64,000 nt of DNA from Vulcanimicrobium sp035943995 (GCA_035943995.1 DASZBS010000028.1:1-64000); one strand, 5' to 3'; counted from the first letter of the stretch, positions 49,171-58,169 are shown. Numbers and translations: made by a program. Notes: generated by a model not told the origin, from the sequence alone.

Positions 49171-49929
49171 TCACACGCGCGAACGCGCGCGCCAGGGTAT
49201 CGCGACCGCTTCGACGGCATCGACGAGCGCGGCGAGGCCGAAGCCCAGCAGCGACACCGCGACCAACGCAGCATACAAGCGCTCGACGTCGAGCAGCTGC
49301 TGCGCGTTGAAGATCGCGAAGCCGAGCCCCGTCCGGGTGAGCTGGTACTCCGCCGCAACCGCGAGCACGATGCCGATGCCGATGCTCAGCTTCAGCCCCG
49401 CGTAGATGTTCGGCAGCGCGCCCGGCAACAGCACGCGGAAAAAGAACGTCGCCGGGCGGATGCGGTACGCGCGCGCGACGTCGAGGTAGATCGTCTCGAT
49501 CTGCCGCACGCCGGCCTCGGTGTTGATCGCCATCAAAAAGAACACGCCGACCGCCACCGCGGCCCACTTCGCCGCGTCGCCGGTGCCGAAGATGAAGTAG
49601 AACAGGGGCAGGATCGCGATCTTGGGGATCGGGTACAGCAGCGCGATCACGGGCCCGAAATACGCGCGCACCCAGCGGTTCATCCCCATCGCCAAACCCA
49701 CCAGCGTGCCGGGGATCCCGCCGATGAGCAACCCGATGAGCAGTCGCGACAGCGTCGCCGCCGCATTGGTCGCGAGCTCGCCGCTGCTCGCGTACGCGAC
49801 GAAGTTCGCCGCGATCGCGCTGGGCGGGGGGAACAGCCCGGGGTTGAGCAACTTCGTCGACACCGCAATCTGCCACAGCAGGATCAGCGACAGCGGCGCC
49901 GCGATCTTCAGCCAGCGCAGCCCGGTCAC
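49171..49929 (-). CDS. ABC transporter permease, SsuC/TauC type
   Basis: This 252-residue inner-membrane permease of the nitrate/sulfonate/taurine class has about six helices. It has PGLFPPPSAIAANFV near the N-terminus, PIPKIAILPLFYFIFGTGDA and the coupling motif IYLDVARAYRIRPATFFFRV, with GLKLSIGIGIVLAVAAEYQL near the end. GTG 49929 overlaps the ATPase stop. No substrate-binding protein accompanies the pair, so the substrate is undecided. Confidence 0.9.
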   Translation of the reverse strand: MTGLRWLKIAAPLSLILLWQIAVSTKLLNPGLFPPPSAIAANFVAYASSGELATNAAATLSRLLIGLLIGGIPGTLVGLAMGMNRWVRAYFGPVIALLYPIPKIAILPLFYFIFGTGDAAKWAAVAVGVFFLMAINTEAGVRQIETIYLDVARAYRIRPATFFFRVLLPGALPNIYAGLKLSIGIGIVLAVAAEYQLTRTGLGFAIFNAQQLLDVERLYAALVAVSLLGFGLAALVDAVEAVAIPWRARSRV

Positions 49930-50690
49930 CGCAGCAGCTCCCAGATGTGCACGACGTGCTCGCCGAAGCGCGGCAAGCCGCGGATCGTGACGGCGTCGCG
50001 CGGCCGGGGAAAATCGATCGGGATGACCTCTTTGATGCGCCCCGGCTGGGCCGATAGCACGACGACGCGGTCGGCGAGCGTGACCGCTTCCTCGATGCTA
50101 TGCGTCACGAACACGACCGTCTTGGGAGAGCGCTCCCACAACCGCATCAGCTCGTTCACCAGCCCGACGCGCGTCTGCTCGTCGAGCGCGCCGAACGGCT
50201 CGTCCATGAACAGCACCGGCGGATCGGTGACGAACGCGCGCGCAACGGCGGCGCGCTGCTTCATCCCGCCCGACAGCTCGTGCGGCCACGCGCTCGCGCG
50301 GTCGCCCAATCCGACGAGGCCCAGCACGTCGCTCACGCGCCGGCGCACGTCCTCGCGCGGAACCGCGAGCGAATCAAACGCCACCGCGACGTTCGCGTCG
50401 ACGCGCATCCACGGAAACAGCGACGCTTCTTGAAACACCGTCGCGCTCGGGAGCTCGTCCGCACGCACCGCGGCATCCTCGATCGTCACCGAACCCGAGG
50501 TCGCGACGTCGAGGTCCGCCATGATGCGCAGCAGCGTGCTCTTCCCGCAGCCGCTGGGTCCGACGACCGCGACGAACTCGCCGTCCGCGATGTCCAAGTT
50601 GACGTCGGCGAGGGCGACCGTCCCCGTGGGATAGCGCTTCGTCAAGTGCTCGACTGCGATCGACGCCACGGCCGCGAGGTTCGCAAACAC
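49926..50690 (-). CDS. ABC transporter ATP-binding protein, SsuB/TauB type
   Basis: This is a protein of about 254 residues. Walker A is VVGPSGCGKSTLLRI, the Q-loop is in VFQEASLFPWMRV, the ABC signature is LSGGMKQRAAVARAF, Walker B is VLFMDEPFGALDEQ and the H-loop is VFVTHSIEEAV. It energises the SsuC/TauC-like permease. Starts at GTG 50690 (GAGG upstream) or GTG 50669 are both possible. The longer frame runs into tRNA-Asp and is rejected. Confidence 0.92.
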   Translation of the reverse strand: MFANLAAVASIAVEHLTKRYPTGTVALADVNLDIADGEFVAVVGPSGCGKSTLLRIMADLDVATSGSVTIEDAAVRADELPSATVFQEASLFPWMRVDANVAVAFDSLAVPREDVRRRVSDVLGLVGLGDRASAWPHELSGGMKQRAAVARAFVTDPPVLFMDEPFGALDEQTRVGLVNELMRLWERSPKTVVFVTHSIEEAVTLADRVVVLSAQPGRIKEVIPIDFPRPRDAVTIRGLPRFGEHVVHIWELLR

Positions 50691-50730
50691 GAACGCCGGA
50701 CCTCGTTCAAACGAGATCCGGCGCCCGGAC

Positions 50731-50807
50731 TGGCGACGTTGATGGGGCTCGAACCCACGACCTCCGCCGTGACAGGGCGGCGCTCTAACCAACTGAGCTA
50801 CAACGCC
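50731..50807 (-). tRNA. tRNA-Asp (anticodon GTC)
   Basis: A 77-base cloverleaf on the minus strand: acceptor GGCGTTG/CAACGTC (one G-U pair), D-arm GCTC/GAGC, anticodon stem CCGCC/GGCGG with loop CTGTCAC, T-loop TTCGAGC, discriminator G and encoded CCA. It lies ten bases downstream of tRNA-Val(CAC). Confidence 0.95.
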
Positions 50808-50817
50808 ACGAGAGAGA

Positions 50818-50892
50818 TGGTGGGCACGGTTGGGATTGAACCAACGACCCCCCGCGTGTGAAGCGGATGCTCTCCCACTGAGCTACGCGCCC
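50818..50892 (-). tRNA. tRNA-Val (anticodon CAC)
   Basis: A 75-base cloverleaf on the minus strand: acceptor GGGCGCG/CGTGCCC, anticodon stem TCCGC/GCGGG (T-G pair) with loop TTCACAC, T-loop TTCAATC, discriminator A, encoded CCA. It reads GUG codons and is in tandem with tRNA-Asp. Confidence 0.95.
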
Positions 50893-50992
50893 ACGTCCCT
50901 CGCTTTTGGCGAACCGGCGTATTCTACCGGGAAGGGGCAACGCCTGTCAAAGCCCTTTGGCGCCCCCGTCAGGACGGGTAGAAGACCCCCTG

Positions 50993-52120
50993 ATGCTGCC
51001 GACCGAGGGACCCGAGGCCGCCAAGGCGGCGGGGCTGCGCTACACGACCGACGCGATCCCCGGCATCCGGCGGGTGAAGCGCGGCAAGAGCTTCGCGTTC
51101 ATCGCCGCGGACGGCAAACCGATCGCCGACCGCAAGGAGATCGCGCGCATCAAATCGCTCGCCGTCCCGCCGGCCTATACGGACGTCTGGATCTGTCCGC
51201 AAGCAAACGGCCATCTTCAGGCGACCGGCCGCGACGCGCGCGGCCGCAAGCAGTACCGCTACCACAAGCGCTGGCGCGCGATCCGCGACGAGACCAAGTT
51301 CGACCGGATGATCGAGTTCGCGAAGGCGCTGCCGTCGATCCGCGCGGCGGTGGCGCGCGACATCGCGAAGCCCGGGTTGCCCCGCGAGAAGATCCTCGCG
51401 ACCGTCGTGTCGCTGCTCGAAGCGACGGCGATTCGCGTCGGGAACGAAGAGTACGCGCGCGAGAACGACTCGTTCGGCCTGACGACGCTGCATGAAGAGC
51501 ACGCCGAGGTGAAAGGCTCCAAGGTCACGTTCCGCTTTCGCGGCAAGAGCGGCAAAGAGCACGAGATCGAGGTCAAGGACAAGCGCGTCGCGCGCATCGT
51601 CAAGGCGAGCCAGGAACTGCCGGGGCAGAACCTGTTCGAGTACGTCGGCGACGACGGCGAACCGCATCCGGTGCACTCCGAGGACGTGAACGACTACCTG
51701 CGCGAGATGGCCGAAGGCGACTTCACCGCCAAAGATTTTCGCACGTGGGAAGCGACGATGAGCTGCGCGCTCGAGCTTGCGGCCGTTGAGATCGAAGGCA
51801 AAGGCGAAGCGAAGACCGCGGTGACCGAAGCGATCAAACGCGTCGCCGAGAAGCTGGGCAACACGCCGGCGGTGTGCAAGAAGTCGTACATCCATCCCGG
51901 CGTCATCGCTGAGTTCCTCGAGAACGGCGCGCTGAAGCTCGTGCACAAAGAAGTGTCGCGCGCGCAGCATGCGCTCGACAAGCACGAGGTCGCGGTGATC
52001 GACCTCGTGGAGCGCATCATCGAGCGCGAGAGCAAGCCCCTGGGCGACCTGCTCGCGAAGTCCGTCCGCCAGGCGAAACGTACCAAGCGCCCGCCGCCGG
52101 GACGAAAAAAAGCGGCGTAG
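50993..52120 (+). CDS. DNA topoisomerase IB (poxvirus type)
   Basis: This 375-residue type IB topoisomerase relaxes supercoils through a 3'-phosphotyrosyl intermediate. The N-terminal DNA clamp shows GIRRVKRGKSFAFIAADGKP and KQYRYHKRWRAIRDETKFDR. The catalytic core has AIRVGNEEYARENDSFGLTT (catalytic Arg), KDFRTWEAT and nucleophile Tyr299 in CKKSYIHPGVIAEF. A basic tail (KRTKRPPPGRKKA) ends the protein. ATG 50993 gives the normal family length. It is often linked with repair and NHEJ genes in bacteria. Confidence 0.95.
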   Translation: MLPTEGPEAAKAAGLRYTTDAIPGIRRVKRGKSFAFIAADGKPIADRKEIARIKSLAVPPAYTDVWICPQANGHLQATGRDARGRKQYRYHKRWRAIRDETKFDRMIEFAKALPSIRAAVARDIAKPGLPREKILATVVSLLEATAIRVGNEEYARENDSFGLTTLHEEHAEVKGSKVTFRFRGKSGKEHEIEVKDKRVARIVKASQELPGQNLFEYVGDDGEPHPVHSEDVNDYLREMAEGDFTAKDFRTWEATMSCALELAAVEIEGKGEAKTAVTEAIKRVAEKLGNTPAVCKKSYIHPGVIAEFLENGALKLVHKEVSRAQHALDKHEVAVIDLVERIIERESKPLGDLLAKSVRQAKRTKRPPPGRKKAA

Positions 52121-52136
52121 CGGGTACAACGGGCGC

Positions 52137-52502
52137 ATGCGTACTTATCTGCTCGCCGCGCTCGTCGCAGCGATCCCGGTCGCGACGGCCGTCGTCGCCC
52201 CAACGCCCGCTCAAGCCGCGAAGGTCGGCTCGTCGTGGGTCGAGGGAACCCTGGTCCACATCTCGTCGAGCAACATCAAGATCAAGGACGACAAGACCGG
52301 CAAGGAGCTGGGCTTCCTGCTCGTCCCGCACTTCGATCGCGTCTTCTCCGCCGACGGCAAGACGACGTATCAAATGAAGTCGCTCCACTCCGGGCAGCTC
52401 GTCAAGGTCTTCTACGATCAGAAGTTCCTCGGCGCGCGCCACGCGGACCGCATCCTCGTGCTCAACCGTCGCGAGGCGCCCGTCAAACAGCAAAAGGGCT
52501 AA
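52137..52502 (+). CDS. Secreted small protein, probably OB-like beta fold
   Basis: This 121-residue protein has a signal peptide (LLAALVAAIPVATAVVAPTP, cleavage near AQA-AK). The mature part is beta-rich (SSWVEGTLVHISSSNIKIKD, LVPHFDRVFSADGKTTYQMK, GQLVKVFYDQKFLGARHADR), resembling small beta-barrel periplasmic proteins. The function is unknown. It starts 16 bases after the topoisomerase stop. Confidence 0.6.
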   Translation: MRTYLLAALVAAIPVATAVVAPTPAQAAKVGSSWVEGTLVHISSSNIKIKDDKTGKELGFLLVPHFDRVFSADGKTTYQMKSLHSGQLVKVFYDQKFLGARHADRILVLNRREAPVKQQKG

Positions 52503-52541
52503 CAGGACCGCGCGCGGCGCTTCGCGCAGGGAAGGACGACG

Positions 52542-53267
52542 ATGGTGAGCATGCTGCCGTTGCTCGTCCTTCTCTTCGCCGTGGCGCCCGAAGCGTCGCC
52601 GCCGCCCGGCGTGCCGCCCGAACCGCTCAAAGAGATCGGCCGCGTGCGCGCGCTCTCGCCGTGCAGCACGATGATCAACCGCGCGAACGAGGCGATCGCG
52701 GGGACGCTCGGCAACGACCGCGCCCTGTACCTGCTCAGCAGCACGCTGCACCGAATCGACCTCGACACCGAGGAGAACCCGGCGAAACGGCGGCGCGCGG
52801 TCGACGTCTTCTACCGCTTGATCGGTGGAATCAAAGGCAACGCGGACGACATGCGCAGGCGCATCGCGCAGCTCCGCGAGCAAGCCGCGACGACGACCGA
52901 TCCCACGCGAAAGCTGGAGCTGAACGCGTTCGCCGACGCGCTGGACGCCGCGCTGGACCGCCAGAAGCGCGCCGCCAACGAAGCCGGCACCGCGCTCCTC
53001 AAGATGGTGGAGCTCTCCGACGAAGCGGAGATGGCCGTCCTCGAGAACCCCGATACGCACGGCGTTCCGGGAAATAACAGCGGCTCGATGCATACCGCCG
53101 GCATCGACGCGTCCAGCCGCGCGAAAAAGATGCTGATCCGGCGGAACACCTGGAACCCGAAGCTGCGCGCGGCCGCCGACGTTCTGATCCAGCGCACGAA
53201 ATACATCACCGACGACGAGGCCCAGGCCGCCGACCACGGCGCCCGCATGACCGCCGGCTGTCAGTAA
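52542..53267 (+). CDS. Secreted helical protein of unknown function
   Basis: This 241-residue protein has a short signal peptide (LPLLVLLFAVAPEASP) and a helical mature part, including RRAVDVFYRLIGGIKGNADD, LELNAFADALDAALDRQKRA and AADVLIQRTKYITDDEAQAA. It has two cysteines (CSTM near residue 42 and the C-terminal GCQ). No family was recognised. It lies 39 bases after the preceding secreted-protein gene on the same strand. Confidence 0.55.
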   Translation: MVSMLPLLVLLFAVAPEASPPPGVPPEPLKEIGRVRALSPCSTMINRANEAIAGTLGNDRALYLLSSTLHRIDLDTEENPAKRRRAVDVFYRLIGGIKGNADDMRRRIAQLREQAATTTDPTRKLELNAFADALDAALDRQKRAANEAGTALLKMVELSDEAEMAVLENPDTHGVPGNNSGSMHTAGIDASSRAKKMLIRRNTWNPKLRAAADVLIQRTKYITDDEAQAADHGARMTAGCQ

Positions 53268-53381
53268 ACGATTCGCACGGGCGGGCGCCTGGATGCATGA
53301 GATTGGTGGGGTCAGGGTGTATTGCGGGCCACGGCGCCACCGAACGAATCACCGGTGCGCGACACACTGGAGGAGAGAGTC

Positions 53382-54578
53382 TTGAGGATACGTGAAGTGC
53401 TCGCGGCGCTGACGGCGTCGGCGCTGGTGGTCGAGCTGGTCGCGCTGGGCGGTGCCGTTCCGGCGCAGGCGGCCGGCGCGAAAGCGCCCGTCAACGTCGG
53501 GCTGATCTATTCGAAGACGGGGCTGCTGTCGTCGTACGGCGCGCAGTACGCGGAGGGCTTCGCGATCGGGCTCGACTACGCGACGCACCACACCGGGATG
53601 GCCGGCGGCCACAAGATCGTCGTCACCGAGCGCGACGACGCGGGCGATCCCGCCAAGGCCGTCGCGGCGGCGAAAGAGCTCATCGGCCAGGGCTACAAGA
53701 TCGTCGGCGGATCGACCGCGTCGGGCGTCGCGCTGCAGATCGCGCCCGTCGCGAAGGAGAACAACGTCTTGTTCGTGTCCGGCGCGGCGGCGGCCGACGC
53801 GATCACCGGCAACAACCGCAACACGTTCCGCTCCGGGCGGCAGACGTATCAAGACGTGTTGACCGCCGGCACGATCGTCGGCTCGAACCTGCGCGGCAAG
53901 AGGGTCGCCGTGTTCGCGCAAGACTCGGCGTTCGGCCAAGCCAACGCGAACGCGGTGCGCGTGATCCTGGGCGGCAGCGGCGCCGACGTCACCGCCGTGC
54001 TGGCGCCGCTCTCGGCCAACGACTTCGCACCGTTCGCGCAAAAGATCAAGGACGCCAAACCGGATTTGCTGTTCCCGGCGTGGGCCGGTGCGACGGCACC
54101 CGCGATGTGGAAAGCGCTGGACGACTCCGGCGTGTTCGGATCCACGCGCGTCGTGAGCGGGCTCGATCAGCGCGCGTCGTACGATACGCTCGGCGCAGCC
54201 GCCTCGAAGATCCAGTTCTTGTCGCACTACTTCTACCGCGCGCCGAAGAACACGGCGAACGACGCGCTCATCGCCGCGCTCAAGAAGCAGAACAAAGTGC
54301 CCGACCTCTTCCATCCCGACGGCTTCGTCGCGGCCGAGATGATCGTGCACGCGGTCGAAAAAGCGGACGGCGAGGACGTCGGCAAGCTGATCTCCGCGCT
54401 GGAAGGCTGGTCGTTCGAAGCGCCCAAGGGCATGCAGACGATCCGCGCGGCGGATCATGCGATGCTGCAGCCGATGTTCGTCGCGAAGCTGGAAGGCTCG
54501 GCGCCGAACCTCGAACCGCACCTCGTGCGCACGATCCCGCTCGGGGCGGTCTCGCCGCCGGTACGTCCGTTCAAGTAA
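53382..54578 (+). CDS. Branched-chain amino-acid-type ABC substrate-binding protein (LivJ/K-like)
   Basis: This is a periplasmic binding protein of about 398 residues, type I fold, with a signal peptide (VLAALTASALVVELVALGGA). The mature N-terminus is VNVGLIYSKTGLLSSYGAQY, then HKIVVTERDDAGDPAKAVAA, GSTASGVALQIAPVAKENNV and RVAVFAQDSAFGQANANAV. I chose TTG 53382, six bases after GGAGGAGAG. It leads a complete liv-type operon. Ligands in this family include amino acids, amides, urea and aromatic acids, so leucine transport is only one option. Confidence 0.92.
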   Translation: MRIREVLAALTASALVVELVALGGAVPAQAAGAKAPVNVGLIYSKTGLLSSYGAQYAEGFAIGLDYATHHTGMAGGHKIVVTERDDAGDPAKAVAAAKELIGQGYKIVGGSTASGVALQIAPVAKENNVLFVSGAAAADAITGNNRNTFRSGRQTYQDVLTAGTIVGSNLRGKRVAVFAQDSAFGQANANAVRVILGGSGADVTAVLAPLSANDFAPFAQKIKDAKPDLLFPAWAGATAPAMWKALDDSGVFGSTRVVSGLDQRASYDTLGAAASKIQFLSHYFYRAPKNTANDALIAALKKQNKVPDLFHPDGFVAAEMIVHAVEKADGEDVGKLISALEGWSFEAPKGMQTIRAADHAMLQPMFVAKLEGSAPNLEPHLVRTIPLGAVSPPVRPFK

Positions 54579-54609
54579 ACCCGTGATCGAGACGGCGCGC
54601 GCCGCGGTG

Positions 54610-55350
54610 ATGTCCACCGTTGGGCTGGGCTTGCGGATCCGCGGCGCCGTGATCGTCGACGACGTGACGCTCGACGTGACCGAGGGCGAGTTCCTCGTGA
54701 TCATCGGGCCGAACGGCGCCGGGAAGACGACGCTGTTCAACCTGTTGTCCGGCGTCACGCGCCCCACCGCGGGGCGCATCGTCTTGCACGGCACCGACAT
54801 CACCGCCGCGCCGCCGTACGTTCGCGCGCGGCTGGGGATCGGACGCACGTTCCAGACCTCCACGATCTTCTCCGAGCTCACGGCGCTGGAGAACACGCGC
54901 CTCGCGGCGCAGGCGTATCTCGGCGGTTCGAACCGGCTGTGGGTGCTCGCCGACCGGCAGCACGAGCCGCTCGAACGCGCGCGCGCGGCGCTCGCATCGG
55001 TGGGGCTCGAGCAGCGCGCCGCCGCGAAAGCCGCGTCGCTGTCGCACGGCGAGAAGCGCAAGCTCGACCTCGCGATCCTGCTGTGCGGCGATCCGCAGGT
55101 GGTGCTGCTCGACGAGCCGACGGCCGGGCTCGCGGTCGAGGACGTGCCGGAGATGATGGCGCTGATCCGCAGCATCCACCGCGACCAGCACAAGACGGTG
55201 CTGATGGTGGAGCACCGCATGGACCTGGTGATGGAGCTCGCCGATCGCATGGCCGTGATGCACCACGGCTCGCTGCTGGCGATCGATACGCCCGAGCGCA
55301 TCATCGCGAACGAGACGGTGCAGTCCGCATATCTCGGGGACCCGCTGTGA
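54610..55350 (+). CDS. livG: ABC transporter ATPase, LivG type
   Basis: This is an ATPase of about 246 residues: Walker A VIIGPNGAGKTTLFNLLSG, Q-loop region GRTFQTSTIFSELTALEN (LivG hallmark), signature SLSHGEKRKLDLAILL, Walker B VVLLDEPTAGLA and H-loop VLMVEHRMDLVM. The LSGG serine/glycine core reads LSHGE, common in LivG. ATG 54610 is preferred; GTG 54583 is also in frame. It overlaps livF by four bases. Confidence 0.92.
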   Translation: MSTVGLGLRIRGAVIVDDVTLDVTEGEFLVIIGPNGAGKTTLFNLLSGVTRPTAGRIVLHGTDITAAPPYVRARLGIGRTFQTSTIFSELTALENTRLAAQAYLGGSNRLWVLADRQHEPLERARAALASVGLEQRAAAKAASLSHGEKRKLDLAILLCGDPQVVLLDEPTAGLAVEDVPEMMALIRSIHRDQHKTVLMVEHRMDLVMELADRMAVMHHGSLLAIDTPERIIANETVQSAYLGDPL

Positions 55351-56060
55351 CCCCCCTTCTGGACGTGCGCGATCTCAACGTGTATTTCGGGGAGTCGCAC
55401 ATCTTGCAGGGCGTGTCGTTCGGCGTGCGGCGCGGCGGGATCACCGGGCTGCTCGGCCGCAACGGCGTCGGCAAGACCACCACGTTGCGCGGCATCCTCG
55501 GGCTCGTGCCGCGCACCGGCAGCGTGGTGTTCGACGGCGACGAGACGGTGCGCCTCGGGACGCACGAGATCGTGCGCCGCGGCGTCGCGTACGTGCCCGA
55601 GGACCGCGACGTGTTCGCCGGCCTCACGGTCGAAGAGAACCTCCGGCTCGCCGAGCGCGCCGGTGCGCCGCTGCGCTACGACCTGGTGTACGAGCTGTTC
55701 CCCGAGCTGGAGCAGCGCGCCGCGCAAAAAGCGGGGACGCTGTCGGGCGGGCAGCAGCAGATGGTCGCGCTCTCGCGCGCGCTGCTCAACGGCGACAACC
55801 GCATCTTGCTGGTCGACGAACCCACCAAAGGGCTCGCGCCGCTGGTCGTGCGGCACGTCGTGGACGCGCTGCGCCGCGCGGCCGAGGTCGCGACGATCTT
55901 GCTCGTGGAGCAAAACCTCAGCGTCGCGCACAGCTTGGTACGCGACGTCGTCGTGCTCGATCAGGGGCGCGTGTCGTTCACCGGCGACGTGGAGCAGCTG
56001 ATGGGCGATCCGGCGCTCGCGCGCCGCCACCTCGGTCTCGCCGCGGCGGGGAGCCACTGA
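55347..56060 (+). CDS. livF: ABC transporter ATPase, LivF type
   Basis: This is a 237-residue ATPase: LDVRDLNVYFGESHILQGVS, Walker A LLGRNGVGKTTTLRGILGL, AYVPEDRDVFAGLTVEENL (LivF hallmark), signature TLSGGQQQMVALSRALL, Walker B ILLVDEPTKGLAP and LLVEQNLSVAHSL. It pairs with LivG as a heterodimer under the two permeases. GTG 55347 overlaps the livG stop. Confidence 0.93.
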   Translation: MTPLLDVRDLNVYFGESHILQGVSFGVRRGGITGLLGRNGVGKTTTLRGILGLVPRTGSVVFDGDETVRLGTHEIVRRGVAYVPEDRDVFAGLTVEENLRLAERAGAPLRYDLVYELFPELEQRAAQKAGTLSGGQQQMVALSRALLNGDNRILLVDEPTKGLAPLVVRHVVDALRRAAEVATILLVEQNLSVAHSLVRDVVVLDQGRVSFTGDVEQLMGDPALARRHLGLAAAGSH

Positions 56061-56078
56061 CGTGACGGAGTCACTGTC

Positions 56079-56963
56079 GTGACGACGTTCGCGCTGCTGC
56101 TGATCACCGGGCTCGGCCTGGGTGCGCTCTACTTCCTCATCGCGGCCGGGTTGTCGTTGATCTGGGGCTTGATGCGCGTGCTGAACTTTGCGCACGGCGC
56201 GTTCTTCACGGTCGCCGCGTACGCCGGCTGGTCGGTGAGCAGCCGGCTCGCGGGCGGTGCGTCGGCTGAGATGCAATGGATCGTCGCGGTCGTCATCGCC
56301 GTCATCGTCGGCGGTGTGTTCGCCACGTTGACGGAGGTCGTGCTGATCCGGCCGCTCTACGCGCGCCACGTCGGGCAGGTGCTGGTGACGGTCGGGCTCG
56401 CGCTCGCGACGATCTCGCTGGTGCAAGGCGGCTTCGGCAGCGACCCCAAGACGCTGCAGCTCCCCGCCTGGATGACGCGCACGACGACGATCGTGGGCGC
56501 GAACATCCCCAACACGCGTCTGCTGGTGATCGTCATCGCCGCGCTCGTGTTCGGCCTGCTGCTCTTCTTCTTGCGCCGCACGCGCTTCGGGCTGATCGTG
56601 CGCGCCGGCGTGGAGAACCGCGCGATGGTGCAAGCCTTGGGCATCGACGTGCAGCGCGCGTTCACGCTGGTATTCGCGATCGGCGGCATGGCTGCGGGGC
56701 TCGCCGGCATGCTGGCCGGGACGTACTTCGGCACGATCGATCCCGGCCGCGGCACGTCGATGCTGCTGTTCGCGTTCATCGTCGTGATCATCGGCGGGCT
56801 CGGCTCGGTGACGGGCTCCGCGCTCGCGGCGGTGGTCGTCGGCGTGCTGCAACAGTTCCTCAACTTCTACGGCGCGGCCGGCGTCGGCGACTTCTCCGTC
56901 GTCCTGCTGCTCGCCGTCGTGCTGCTGGTGCGGCCCGGCGGGTTCTCGGGGGCTTCGCAATGA
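56079..56963 (+). CDS. livH: ABC transporter permease, LivH type
   Basis: This 294-residue integral-membrane permease has about eight helices. It has the LivH start LGLGALYFLIAAGLSLIWGL, then RVLNFAHGAFFTVAAY, and the coupling loop RAGVENRAMVQALGIDVQRA. GMAAGLAGMLAGTYFGTIDP and FIVVIIGGLGSVTGSALAAV follow. GTG 56079; the stop overlaps the livM ATG. Confidence 0.93.
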   Translation: MTTFALLLITGLGLGALYFLIAAGLSLIWGLMRVLNFAHGAFFTVAAYAGWSVSSRLAGGASAEMQWIVAVVIAVIVGGVFATLTEVVLIRPLYARHVGQVLVTVGLALATISLVQGGFGSDPKTLQLPAWMTRTTTIVGANIPNTRLLVIVIAALVFGLLLFFLRRTRFGLIVRAGVENRAMVQALGIDVQRAFTLVFAIGGMAAGLAGMLAGTYFGTIDPGRGTSMLLFAFIVVIIGGLGSVTGSALAAVVVGVLQQFLNFYGAAGVGDFSVVLLLAVVLLVRPGGFSGASQ

Positions 56964-57979
56964 CGCCGCGCGCGCGCACGATCGTGCTCGCCGTCGCGCT
57001 CGTCGTGCTGGTCGCGCTGCCGTCGATCGGCATCGCGCTGCCCGGCGTGTTCGAAGGCGCACTCAACGCCCCTGGCACGCTCAACCTGCTGGGGCTGTGC
57101 TTCGTGTTCGGCGCGCTCGCGCTCACGTACGACCTCGTGTTCGGCTACGTCGGGCTGCTGTCGTTCGGGCACGCGCTCTACTTCGCGACGGGCGTGTACA
57201 CCACGGCGATTGCGCTCGCGCGCTGGCACTGGTCGCTGCCGGCGGCGCTCGCACTCACGGCGGTCGTCTCGTTGATCCTCCCATTGATTCTGGGCGCAGT
57301 CTGCTTGCGCATGCGCGACATCCCGTTCGCGATGGTGACGCTCGCGTTCGCGCAAGCCGGCTCGATTTTGGTGATGCAGAACCCCGGCGCGCTCACCGGC
57401 GGCGAGGAAGGCCTCGCGCTCGGCGGCGACGTGCTGCCGTCGTTCTTGGTCGGCGTCACCAACACGCACAACCTCTACTGGATCGCGCTCGTGCTGCTGC
57501 TCGTGGTGTACGCGATCGCGTGGCTTGCGGTGAACTCGCCGGCCGGGCGCGTGTGGCAGGCGATCCGCGAGAACGAGCGGCGCGTGTCCGTGCTCGGGCT
57601 GAACCCGTATCTCTACAAGCTCGGCGCGTTCGTGCTGTCGGCGTTTCTCGCGTCCGCGACGGGCGTCGTGTACCTGCTGCTGCAAGGCGGCGCCAACCCG
57701 CAGGTTACCACCGCGGACTTCACGCTCGCGCTGCTGGTGATGGTCGTGCTCGGCGGCGTCGGCACGCTGTGGGGCGCCGTGCTGGGCGGCGTCGTGTACG
57801 AGTACCTCGACTTCCGGCTCGTCGCCCTCGCGAACACGGGCACCGTGCAGTCGCTGCCGGGCGTGCTGCGCGTGCCGCTGTCCGAACCGCTGTTCTTGCT
57901 CGGCGTGCTGTTCATCGTGCTCGTGCTCTTCGTCCCCGGCGGTTTGGGCGGGTTGCTGCGCCGGCGCACCGCGAGCTGA
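56960..57979 (+). CDS. livM: ABC transporter permease, LivM type
   Basis: This 339-residue membrane permease has the LivM segments ALTYDLVFGYVGLLSFGHAL, FAMVTLAFAQAGSILV, GGEEGLALGG and the coupling loop AIRENERRVSVLGLNPYLYK. ATADFTLALL-type VTTADFTLALLVMVVLGGVG comes near the end. The extra periplasmic segment relative to LivH is usual. It ends the operon; tRNA-Val(GAC) follows with its own promoter. Confidence 0.93.
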   Translation: MTPRARTIVLAVALVVLVALPSIGIALPGVFEGALNAPGTLNLLGLCFVFGALALTYDLVFGYVGLLSFGHALYFATGVYTTAIALARWHWSLPAALALTAVVSLILPLILGAVCLRMRDIPFAMVTLAFAQAGSILVMQNPGALTGGEEGLALGGDVLPSFLVGVTNTHNLYWIALVLLLVVYAIAWLAVNSPAGRVWQAIRENERRVSVLGLNPYLYKLGAFVLSAFLASATGVVYLLLQGGANPQVTTADFTLALLVMVVLGGVGTLWGAVLGGVVYEYLDFRLVALANTGTVQSLPGVLRVPLSEPLFLLGVLFIVLVLFVPGGLGGLLRRRTAS

Positions 57980-58008
57980 CGCCCTAAGCAAGCGTCGGGA
58001 GGAGGGGT

Positions 58009-58038
58009 TTGACGCGGACCCGCTGCATCGGCTACACT
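58009..58038 (+). promoter_or_regulatory. Promoter of tRNA-Val(GAC)
   Basis: TTGACG (58009-58014), an 18-base spacer and TACACT (58033-58038) end 12 bases before the mature tRNA 5' end. Confidence 0.6.
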
Positions 58039-58050
58039 CACGCTTTGGAC

Positions 58051-58125
58051 GGGCGGCTAGCTCAGTGGGAGAGCGCTACATTGACACTGTAGAGGTCAGA
58101 AGTTCAATCCTTCTGCCGCCCACCA
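58051..58125 (+). tRNA. tRNA-Val (anticodon GAC)
   Basis: A 75-base cloverleaf: acceptor GGGCGGC/GCCGCCC, D-arm GCTC/GAGC, anticodon stem CTACA/TGTAG with loop TTGACAC, T-stem AGAAG/CTTCT with loop TTCAATC, discriminator A, encoded CCA. It reads GUC/GUU and complements tRNA-Val(CAC) at 50818. Confidence 0.96.
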
Positions 58126-58131
58126 CGTCCG

Positions 58132-58169
58132 GAAGACCTCGCGCGATGCGCGAGGTCTTCTTCGTTTCG
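58132..58169 (+). terminator. Intrinsic terminator after tRNA-Val(GAC)
   Basis: A perfect 13-bp stem GAAGACCTCGCGC with a three-base loop (58132-58160) is followed by TTCGTTTCG. It starts seven bases after the CCA end and also faces the convergent lipoprotein gene. Confidence 0.8.

Noticed and set aside
50906..50992. Upstream extension of topoisomerase IB to ATG 50906
   Set aside because: The extra 29 residues begin at the tRNA-Val edge and look non-coding; ATG 50993 gives the usual family N-terminus.
53349..57062. Antisense open frame of 1237 codons opposite the liv operon
   Set aside because: It is Arg/His/Asp-rich without motifs, a GC-rich shadow of well-supported genes on the plus strand.
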